Origin: Atherinomorus stipes
Taxonomy: Eukaryota > Chordata > Actinopteri > Atheriniformes > Atherinidae
Direction of reading: 5' to 3'
Assembly: GCA_023101725.1 (NCBI GenBank)
Contig: JALJCO010001293.1
Span: 736,313-800,312, forward strand
DNA length: 64,000 nt
A program made the translations under genes and the position numbers. The notes below the pieces were generated by a model, which had not been told where the DNA came from, did not search any database, and was given only the letters and a program-made list of their open reading frames with translations. This document shows positions 22,501 to 34,500 of this stretch, in pieces (positions within the stretch are counted from its first letter, which is position 1; the number at the start of each line of letters is the position of its first letter).

Positions 22501-25500
22501 ATCGACCTGATCCACAGATCAGATAGTGGCCTGAATGTCCAGATCCACCTCACTGGTCCACATAGGCGCTTTCGGACTGTAGGAACCTTTTGGAGTTCCT
22601 ATAACCTTTTCGGGGACCGGGCCGTTTTTTGGGGCATTCAGACATATAGGAACCAGGGACCTCAGCCCTCAGTTCCTAGAACCTTTTTAGCTCCTACTCC
22701 GAGGCAGGGTCTTTTCGGGGTTCCATAGGAACTGAAATACGTAGATGTTTGCTGATTGCTAGAACTGGCAAGCTGCGCCCCTTACGTGATCTCCGCTTCT
22801 TCCAGCTCCGCCATATTTAAAAGGTCCCACAGCTGTTTACCTGTTTAACAGTTTACCAAGATCGTAATAACAACAAGAACTGTTACAATTGGAGTGAACC
22901 AAGCCATTATTAAATCAATCACTATGGTACACGTCACAAACCAATAACTATTTTGAAATACTCAAAAGCAATTATTTTCATACTAATGTAATGACCCAAA
23001 ATTCAGCTTCAAAGTGTGGCAGTAGAATCTGCGGCTGTCGGACCAGGGGTGTTGTGTGTTATCCTGTAACAGTTTCTTTTGTATTTTTGACTAAAGTGCA
23101 GAAATGTTAATCAGTGACGCCCTATTTATGGACTAAAGGAGTTTGAACATGCAACAGGACAGACCAGCAGTTATTAGTTGATAACGTGGATTCAGGCAGA
23201 TAATGAGATTTAGCTCTACTGAAGCAAAGTACAGGGAAGAGAATGATGGAGTAAATGAAGAGTAATAGATGTTTTCTCATCGGATGAATACGTAAAGAAA
23301 GGCGACACTTCCTGGTTTGTATTAATAGTGTTGAATTTAGCCGATTTGTTGTCCTGACTGATGTGAAAATGTATCAGTAAAATGAAAATGGTTGTTCTGT
23401 TTTTGCGTCCTCTAGGGCGCCAATGCCTCTGCCTTGGAAAAGGAGATTGGACCGGAACAGTTTCCCGTAAATGAACACTACTTCGGATTGGTCAATGTAA
23501 GTGTCCGATTACCTCACTGCACATGCAACAAAGTCCTGCCTTTATCAGATCTTCAGGAAACGGCGCAGACAGTAAAAAGCACTCAGCTGTGATGCACTTA
23601 CACCTGATTCACAGGTGGTGACCACCTCACACCTCCCAAATAAAGACAAATAAAGTGGAAGAGCCTGAACTAAACCCTCCTCCATCTTTTGTGTTTGTCT
23701 CCTTTTCCAGTTTGGCAACACCTGCTACTGCAACTCGGTGCTGCAGGCTCTGTATTTCTGTCGGCCGTTCAGAGAGAAGGTGCTGGCATACAAGGTAAGC
23801 TCAAAAGGGCCACAAAACAAGTACTCAGACAATCAAAGAAGTTGGTAAATCAGCTACATTACCTCAGCAACCTGATAGCAGGTTGTTAATAATCGTCTGT
23901 TCACAGTAAAACTGGGTTCTGTAGTAACGAAGATCAAGTTGGAAAAGCAAAAGTTTCTCTCTGTGGCAGATTTATTTTAATGATTTCTTAAAATGGAAAC
24001 TGTTGGGATAAATGGTTTTATCAAGAGAAACTATATATTTTTTAAGCTTTGATTAAATGCCTGATAACTCATCTTTAATTGATAGAATTATTATCTTGGC
24101 ACAAAAAGTAAAGAAACTTGTTTTTTTGTTGATTATTTCTCCCCTTTATGAATAGAGTGCTTTTGTTTTATACATTGTTGGAAAGCCTGATTAGTTGCCT
24201 TTACAAAGAAGTATAACCTGTGAGGCAGGGATCCTCAATCTTGGTCATCGAGGTCCATATCCTGCATGTTTTCAAGGTCTCTCTGCAGCAACACTCCTGA
24301 TTCAGAATCAAACTTGTCTGCCAATTAGCCATTGATTTGAGTCAGGTGTGTTGCAGCAGGGAAACCATAAAAACATGCAGGACGCTGGGCCTTGAGGACC
24401 AGTTTTGGACCAACAACCCAAAGAAAGCAAGCAGGTGCACAGAGAAATAAAACTTCAGCAACATAGAATAACTACATGAGATAGACTAGCTTATACAGCG
24501 GGAAAAAAGTTTTGAACACATCAAAATTCTTCTCAGAAAATATATTTCTAGTAGAGCTATTGACATGAAAATTTCACAAGATGTCGGCAACAACCCAAGT
24601 AACACACACATACAAAGAAATCCTAACATTTATGCCTTTAAATTAAGTTATGTGTAATATACTGAAATGACACAGAGAATAAGTATTAAACACATGAAGA
24701 AATGGAGGGCAAGAAAATATGGAAACCCAAGAAAGCAGCTGGAGTCTGTCAGTATGTAGAAAGTAATCTTGTCCCCTATCAGTGCAAAGTAACATCAGCT
24801 GGTTTAGTCCTGATTGATGCTTTAAGAAGGTTTCTTATCACCAAGGTGACAGACAAGAAGGATTGCATGATGGGTAAAAGCAAAGAGCTGTCTAAAGACC
24901 TACGCAACCTTATTATTGCAAACACACTGAAGGCATTGGTTCCAGGTGCATTTCTAAACTTCTGAAAGTTCCAGTGAGCACCATTGGGACCATCATCCGG
25001 AAATGGAAAGAACACGACATCATCATAAACCGGCTACAGCCAGGAGTTCCTCACAAGATTTCAGACAGAGGAGTCAGAACAATAATCAGAAAAGGTTCTC
25101 CAACAGCCCAGGACCACTCGTGGAGAGCTTCAGAAAGACCTGGAATCAGCAGGTACAGTTGTTTCAGAGAAAACAAGAAGTAATGCACTCACCTGCCATG
25201 GCCTTCATGCGCGCACACCACGCAAGACTCCATTTCTGAAGAAAAAGCATGTTGATGCTGGTTTGAAGTTTGCAACACAACATCTGGACAAACCCATGAC
25301 ATTCTGGAAAACATAGTCTGGTCAGATGAGGCCGAAACCGAACTCTTTGGACGTCATAAGACACAACATGTTTGAAGGAGAAATGGCACCGAACTTGACC
25401 CCCAAAACACCATAGCAACAGTGAAGTTTGGAGGTGGGAACATCATGGTGGGGGCTGTTTTTCAGCATGTGGTACTGGCAGACTTTATATCATTGAAGGA

Positions 25501-28500
25501 AGAATGAAAGCAGTAAAGTAGAGAGACATTCTGGACCAGAATCTGCTGCCATCTGCAGCTGCTGAAGATGAAAAGAGGCTGGATCTTTTAGCAATACAAC
25601 CATCCCAACACACAGCCAAGGAAACACTCACCTGGTTTAAGAAAAAGAAAATAAAGCTGCTAGAATGTTCCAGTCAATCACCCCATTGAATCCAATTGAA
25701 AATCTTTGGAAAGAACTGAAGATCCAAGTTCACAAAAGAGACCCTTGAAAAAGAACCTTGAAGATTTGAAGGCAGTTTGTGTGGAAGAATTGGCCAAAAT
25801 CACACCTGAGCAACGTATTCCACTGGTTTCTCCATACAGGAGACGTCTGGAGGCTGAAATCACCAACAAAGGTTTTTGCACCAAGTATTAAATAAATTTC
25901 AGGGAGCGCATTCAATACTTATTCCCTGTGTCATTTCACTATATTACACATAATTTATGGACACAACTGTTAGGATTTCTTTGTATGTGTGCATTATTTG
26001 GGTTGTTGCCGACATTTGGTGAAAATTTTCGTGTCAGTAGCTCGACTAGAAATATGTTTTCTGAGAAAAATGTTGATGTGTTCAATACTTTTTTCCCGCT
26101 GCATAACAGGCGCTGTTTGGTGACAAATCTGCAGAACACTGTTCTTTTTTCGTTTGTTTCTTTTTCCTTAATCCATGGGGCATGGGATCAACATTAGGCC
26201 ACACCCACTGTGTGACATTAAAGGAATAGTTCACCCACAGAACGATTCAACTTTATTTTCCACTGACCTTCATGGTGAGCAAGACTCTGGAACACATTTT
26301 TAATATTTCAAATGCAGCCGGCGATCAGGACGGCTTCTCTTTTTCACTCAACTTTCATATAATGGAGTTCGATTGAGCCCGAGCCAACAAGGTCCTTAGA
26401 AGTCCACAAAAACTTGTTAATATTCCTCCATACTGCTCGTCCAATGTAATCCAAGTGTCCTGAGTGGGTAGTGCCCATAATTTACTAAAAACTACGCCAT
26501 TTAGTATATTTTTAGAGCCTAAATAGAAGTACATTGCATCTCTTGCGCGCACACGATGCACGTTCATGAAACTACGGAAGGCGCGGCAGACGAGATCGCG
26601 TTCTCTTTTTCTTTCATTATTTGTTTTAAATCAATATCCAACCCCTTTTGTGTTTTGATCGTCTGCAGCTCTGTTGCTCTTAACACAATGTAAACAGTGA
26701 ATTTCTTCTTCTACGCTTGTATTATCGGCAGCGTAGGCTCTGAACGCCGAGGCTTCCGTAGTTTCGTGAATGCGCAGGTGTGCGCTCCGTGGAGTAATAT
26801 ATTCTTCTTTTTAGGCTCTAAAAAGATAGTCAATGACGTCGTTTCGAGTAAATTCTGGACGCTACCCACTCAGGACACTTGGATTACATTGGACGAGCAG
26901 TATGGAGGAATATTGACAAGTTTTTGTGGACTTCTAAGGACCTTGTTGGCTCGAGCTCAATCGAACTCCATTATATGAAAGTTGGGGTAAAACGAGAAGT
27001 CGTCCTGATCTCCGGCTGCATTTGAAATATTAAAAAAGTGCTCCAGAGTCTTACTCACCATGAAGGTAAGTGGAAAATAAAGTTAAATCGTTCTGTGGGT
27101 GAACTATTCCCTTAAGACCTCAACTTCCGGCTCTGCGGCAGATGTAGTAGAAGTACTTTTAAAATTTTGCACAAGGAATTAATATAACATCATTTTCAGC
27201 TGCAATATCGACATTGGTTATCGGCCAATTGAGTTGTAAAATATTGGCATATCGGATATTGGCCAAAAACCCACAACTGTGCATCCTTACTTACAATGGC
27301 TTAGTATGAATATTGAGATTTCCCCTCCAGATGGGCGGAAGCCTGATCTGAGAACACGATGCTTATCAACACTGAAAAATTGGGCTGTTTTTTGTGCCAA
27401 AATAAATTTTGTGGACGTCAACTTATGTTATCTTGGGGGTCGTGGCTCAGAAACCACTGCTTTGCAGAATAAGAGCAACCTATAAACAGTTAATGTTTTT
27501 GTGCCACCTGTCTTCTCTCCAGGTGCAGCCCCGCCGTAAGGAGTCCCTCCTCACCTGCCTGGCCGACCTCTTCAGCAGCATCGCCACGCAGAAGAAGAAA
27601 GTCGGCGTCATCCCCCCCAAGAAATTCATCTCGCGGCTGAGAAAAGAAAACGGTACGGATCCGAGGCGCAGGATGATGCTGCAGGATGCTTAGAAGGAGA
27701 ATAGTCATAGATAAGCTGCTGCTCGTGTCAAAAACACGAGACTTCCTGGATTATCTCCGGAAAACATCTACCCCTGCCAGATGTTTAGTGATCTGAAATC
27801 TTCTCTCATCCGTTACTCATTTAAAGCAGCTCTCTTTCATTGATTAATAAGGCAGAGAGCTGAGAAAAGGAGAGGAGATGGGTGACGTTGCCAGCTGAAT
27901 CCCATATAAAAGAGAAGGGGATCCTAATTGGCTGCGCTTGTGTTGATGTCATTTTCTCTTTTCTTTCTCGTCTCTACGCCTTTATTCCTCCTCACATGTT
28001 CGCTTTTCCACATCTCTCCTGCTCAGAGTTGTTTGACAACTACATGCAGCAAGATGCACACGAATTCCTCAACTACCTCCTCAACACCATCGCAGACCTC
28101 CTCCAGGAGGAGAAGAGCCAGGAGCGGCAGCAAAACGGGAAGCTGGTGCAGAACGGAGGGGGAGGAGGCGGCCGCGGAAGCGAGGGAGGAGGTGGAGAAG
28201 GGGAGGGAGGGAAGGAGACACAGCAGACTTGGGTCCACGAGATCTTCCAGGGAACTCTGACCAACGAGACGAGATGCCTCAACTGTGAAGCTGTGAGTGG
28301 TTTTTATCCCGATGACCCAAAGTCCAGAAATATTCAGTAGAGATGCACCGATCCAGATTTTTCCCTATCCAATCCGATACTGATACTGATACTACTGTTG
28401 AATGGATGAACCATATACTTTGCCATGTGACTCTAATATTTAGATATATACTTAACATTATTTATTAACAAATAATAAAGTGTACATTAGCATGATGACA

Positions 28501-31500
28501 TTACCAGCGTTGCAAACATAGAATCAAAGTGACTAGATTGCTGTAAATGTATGGATTTGTTTGATAATGCATGATCGGCCTCATTCATCCGATATCCAGT
28601 TTATTTTATTTAAAGTTGTTTTATCTAAATATATTCAGACTAAGGATGCACGATATAATCGGCCTCCTATTGGCATCGACCTATATCGGCCTTAAAACTT
28701 GATATCGGACACCGGCCACCCCACCAATATTTAACCGATATTTAACCAATCAGCCCGCTGTTTCTGAAGTCTAAAAAAAACCCCAAACTACTTCTTCTTC
28801 TTCAAAAACTTCTTTTTTACAGACTTTAAAACTTCTAAAGACTAGGAGTGGCAATCAATATTAATACACTGAAATATCGCAATATTTTCATATGCTCATA
28901 TCATATTGACATTTAAAAACACAGTATCGATCTATTTTTACTTACAAAATCTCGTGATATTTTATCATTCCTTTACAAAATCTTACAAGAATTCATGAAA
29001 TGTGAGATTTTGTAAGTAAAAATAGATCGATAAAATATCGATTTGATATTGGCATATGAAAATATCATGATATTCCAGTGTATTGATATTTTTTCCCAAC
29101 CCTATTCTTCAAAGTGTTGGAAATGAATAACAAAACTGCTATTTGCAATGACTGCTAATTTTCTTTCAGCTTTAATATTGGTATCGATATCGGTTATCAG
29201 CCACATTAGTTTTAAAATATCAGCATATCGGATATTGACCAAAATTCCAATATTGTGCATCCCTAATTGTTAATAGTGAGAAACACACCAAAAAAAAGCA
29301 CAAAAAAACCCCCCAAACAACCCCCCCCCCCCTAAAGATACTATATAACTGTGGATGTCTTGGACTTTTGGTCTACTTCACTTTGTCAGGCAGGTCCTAT
29401 TTAAGTGATTTCTTGATTGAGAACAGGTGTGGCAGTAATCAGGCCTTGGTGTGGCTAGAGAAGTTGAACTCAGGTTTCCAAAGCTGTGATAAACCACAGT
29501 TAAATAAGGTTTTAAGGGGGGGGGGGGTCACTTTTTCACACGGGACCATGTAGGTATTTAAAGGCGCCGTTTCACCATTTTAAGGGTTTTAAGGAAAGTA
29601 TAATTGGCAGGTAATTAAGTGGTAGGGGTTATGTTTTAATTAAACCTCGTGTTTTTCCACATAAATCTGTTCTGATGTTCACTTGTTGGAAATATTCTCT
29701 TTTATTTTCAAAAACGCGGCCGATGTGACCTGATGTGACGTCTGTTGTGTTGCAGGTGAGCAGTAAGGACGAGGACTTCCTGGACCTGTCTGTGGATGTG
29801 GAGCAGAACACGTCCATTACCCACTGTCTCAGGTTTGCTTGGCTGGTTATTTTTATAAGTCCTAGTGGGCACCTGCCGTTTGCAGGTGTTTGTTTTTTTT
29901 TTAACACTAGTAGAAAATGTAATATTGTGACATCACATGATGATGCATTTCTGGCGCAATGACATCACTCAGCTGCACCTCAACCTGTGCAGCATGCAGT
30001 AAAAGGATGCATCGTTCTTATTCATAATGAACAACAACACTGCTCTACACCCCTCCCACATACCATAGCACTCGCAGGAGGCCTGGTGTAGTGGTAAAAT
30101 ACCGTAAATACCCTGCAGTGAAACCATGGAACACCCCCTTCTGCAGTAATGCTTTTTTCTACACTGCTCCGGGCCTCGTGCACCACTCTCAACAGCTGTA
30201 GGTTGTTTTTTGTGTTTTCTTCTTTCCCCAAAATGTTGTTTACCAATTGTAGGTGCAGAAAATGCATCATATAATCTTGTATTCAGAAAAGATGAAACTT
30301 ACAAGCAGAAAACAAACCAAACTAGATGAAACTGTAGAGCAAGTGAAAGAGTGGGAGGATTTTACCGCGGCTGCGACTTCTGTGGCCAGAAACCTGAACA
30401 TTGTCTGTGATGTCATTGCTGAAAGTTTTTTGAGAAAGAAAGTAATATTTTTTGGCAATATCTATCCCCCCTACTAGTGGGATTTTGTATCCTCAAAGAA
30501 GCCTTTGAAGATACAAATTTAATTTAGCTGACTTTTAAATGACTGTTTTAAAGCGAATTTCTACTCCACAGGGGCTTCAGCAACACAGAGACGTTATGCA
30601 GTGAATACAAGTATTACTGTGAGCAGTGCCGCAGCAAACAGGAAGCCCAGAAAAGGTGGGTGTCATCATCATCATCATCATCATCATCAGAAGCTTTTAT
30701 ATTTACAGCCAGACCTGAAGTATCTGTGGAAAAACCTGGTCCAGAGAGTAAAATCCCGTCCAGCAGCTGCTCCAACCAGCTGAGTTTCATTGGCACGCCT
30801 CCTCTGCAGGTAGATGAGCTCGTTAGTGAAAACACCTGTTCTGAATGATCCAAAAACATGGCCGGATTTTTACTTTCTGGCACCTGGATTGTTCCCCTAT
30901 GCTCTTCATTATTGCAGAAGAGCTGAAGACGCTTTGTTTTATTACTATGTTGTCTGCTTTGTTCAGCAACATCTTTGAAGAAACTGCTTTAATTCTCGGT
31001 GTAAATAGTTTCTTTTTATTTCTTTTCCCATCCACTTGTGAGTCTTTAGATTCTAGGCGAAGCATCTATGGCTGTATTTGATCCGTCAACATCTCTACAG
31101 ACGCAAAGAACATCTGTTCCTTTAATCAGTGGGAAGGTTTCACGATATCTATTCATAAACAGGAGTTCACACCCTTGTGGTTTCTCTTGTTTTGTCTCAG
31201 ACTGAACATTGCTGCAGCTCGTCTTATCTCCTTCCATCTGAAGCTCTGTTTAGCTGCTGCCGCCCAGTCGTCTTCGATTGATCGTGGGGAGCAAAGCAGC
31301 TGCTGCTGCTTTCTGTGAAGCATGAGTAAGGCAGATATAGAAACAGTGTCTGAGGAGGAGCTTCTTCTGGCAGACATGACAGCGTAGATAAGTGTTTGTT
31401 TTTGTTTACTTTGGTCAAACGGATTCTGAAGCAAAGATGCTCAAAGCAGCTGTGTAGGAGTATCTGACAGAAACACAAGCAGACTACCTAGAAGTTTTCT

Positions 31501-34500
31501 TTCTGAGCGGACAAATACAGTTACAGTTTGTTCCGTTAGATAATACCACCCTCAAACCACATCAGCCATCACCATAGCAACCAGTCGGGGCCTTCCTGTT
31601 ATGTTTCTGAGAAATCGTCTCGGGTGTTGATCTTCCGAGATGTGTGTTGTTATTTACTGCCGGGCGGTCTCGGTCTCTGGACTCTGGGCTGTCAGATCTG
31701 CTGCATCTCCAGCGTTTTGTGGTCAGCCAGTGGATGAAAGCGCACCTCCTCATCAGTGTGCTTGGATACATAACAGATAGCATTTTTGAAGGGCTGCTAA
31801 GTGCACCAAGTAGCATCCATTAGCTTGGATTAACACTTAGCCAAAGGCTGCAGGAGCACATGTGGTTTGGTGAGATTAGTGGCAACACAAAGGAGGTCAG
31901 TGGTGTCATGGTGGAAAGCTTTCAGCTCTGAGTTTGTTGCCTTTTTTCCTCTCTGCTCAGGTTTGACGGGCTTTTCACTTTATTTTCATCAGATTTTCTT
32001 TTAGCTTTGAGTCCAGTTTAGAGTTTGTTTTCTGTTTTTGTGAAATTAATGCCGGAGAAACAACTTTTTTTTTTGCACGTCTTCCTCAGGATGAGGGTGA
32101 AGAAGCTGCCCATGATCCTTGCCCTCCACCTGAAGCGCTTTAAATACATGGACCAGCTGCACCGCTACACCAAACTGTCCTACCGAGTCGTCTTCCCCCT
32201 GGAGCTCCGCCTTTTCAACACATCAGGCGACGCCACCAACCCCGACCGCATGTATGACCTGGTTGCTGTTGTCGTACACTGTGGGAGGTAAGTTTCTCCT
32301 CTTAGTTAAATCTGCAGCTTATATTCTGGGATTATATGTTCCTGCTTTTCAAGCAGGTTTTTATATTTTTATCCCACAGCGGGAGAAAGAATTCAGTAGT
32401 TTTAATAATAATAATTAGGGGTGCACGATAATTATTGGGCATACAGCTTTGATTACAGCAGGATTTACTCTGGCATTGTTTCTAGAAGCTTCTGCGATGT
32501 CAAAAGATTTATTTTTCATCCAGTGTTGCATTCATTTTTCACTAAGATCTTGCATTGATGATGGTAGAGTCTGACCACAGCCTTCTCCAGCACATCCCAA
32601 AGATTCTCAATGGGGTTCAGGTCTGGACTCTGTGGTGGCCAATCCATGTGTGAAAATGATGTGTCATGCTCCCTGAACCATCTTTCACAATTAGAGCCTG
32701 ATGAATTCTGGCATTATCATCTTGGAATATGGCCGTGCCATCAGGGAAGAAAAATCCATTGATGGAATAATCTGGTCATTCAGTATATTCAGGTATCAGC
32801 TGACCTCATTCTTTGAGCTCATACTGTTGCTGAACCTAGACCTGAGCAACTACAGCAATCCCAGATCATAATACTGCCCCCACCGGCTTGTACAGTAGCA
32901 CTTGGCATGATGGTGGCATCACTTCATCTGCCTTTCTGACCACATTTCTTCCTCGAAGACGATGGAAAACAAGATAAAATACAGCTGACAGATAAGGCAA
33001 TACAAGTTTGATTAAAACACAAACGTTCAAATAAAAACTGTAGGTGATGAAAGCCGATGGAAATAGGCGGGTTTTTAGTTCAAAGTTGAAAGTGGACGGG
33101 TCTGAGGTGTCTCAGATGTATTTAGGGAGTGAGTTCCAGAGGATGGAGGCAACGACAGAAAAGTAAATAAAAATGCTTGTAAGAAAGTTTCTGTTGTGTT
33201 TTTGTTTCAATGCCAATATTTTTTCTCCTAAAAGCCAAGACTTGAGAGAATGATAAGCAGTTGAGAAAAGGCTTAGTCACTGTTGATGTGGGTGTTATTT
33301 GATTTTGATTTGATTTGATTTATTGTTTAGCACACACATGTATAACAAATGGTGCAAGGAGGGAACAAAGCCGATTGGCTTGTACATATGTTCCAATCCT
33401 GTCACTGGTTACAACACGACATGTTTCTCTGGCTGACAATCATAAAGGGAACAAAGGAAAGAAAAGAAAAACAAAGGGAAAAGCAAAACAAGAGAAAAGT
33501 GCATACAGAATTAACATTCGATTGGCAATAAAAAAAAAAAAGGCAGGAACAAGGACATAAAAAACAAGGTAGATATAAGGAACATAGGGAAAAAAAAGAG
33601 ATATTCTGTACCTGTTGGAAAAATCCAAATAGCTAATATAGATTTTTAACTGCTTTTTGACGAGTGCATGGGAAGATATGGACCTTAATGAGGGAGGCAG
33701 TCCATTCCAAATCACAGGTCCTCTATAGGACACATTATACTGGTGGTGGGATGTACGGGAAAAAGGTAAATATAGAGTGGGATAATCACTGTCTAGTATG
33801 GTAAGAATGTACATTATAAGTAGAAATGAAAAAATTCTGAAAAGTATCAGGGAGATCTTGATTTCTGTAAATAAATTTGTGAATAAATAAACAAATCTGA
33901 TAGTTGTTCAGTTTATGTTTCGGTAAAACAGAATACCTTGAAAATAATGGTGTTGACGGAGCATATCTGTTAAAACGTGAAATAAACCTTAAGAACCTAC
34001 ATAGTTTCTTGAGAGTAGTTGAATATGTAGCTGCCCAAACCATGTTACAGTAATTCAGATATGGAAATAAAAAGGTATAATATAGCATTAAATGGGCCGA
34101 GGGATGAATTAATGGACACACTCTTAATATCCCCAATGACTTCATTGTTCTTTTGCTAACAAGACCTATGTTTTGTCCAATCAAGTCTTTCATTAATTGA
34201 AACTCCTAAGAATTTCGTAGTTTTAACTTGGGAGATTTCTGTTGTATTTATATATAATTGTGCTTGCTCTTTGGGGTAAGACTTATAAATGTTGAAAAAG
34301 ATTACAGTTGCATTTCTTCACATTAAGTGTTATTTATTAAGATGGAACCATTTGGAGAGAGAAGATAGTACCATCAGCAAATAGTAGAGGAAGGAGATGT
34401 TTACAAGATAAAACCAAATCATTAATATATATTAAAAAAAATAATAAAGGGCCCACAATTGAGCCTTGGGGCACCCCAATTGAAATTCTAGACTTGGTAG

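Noticed and set aside
30660..30848. Continuation of USP12 exon 7 past 30655 (open frame with Ser repeat)
   Set aside because: The conserved protein jumps to exon 8 at the GTGGGT donor. The extension is a microsatellite translation.
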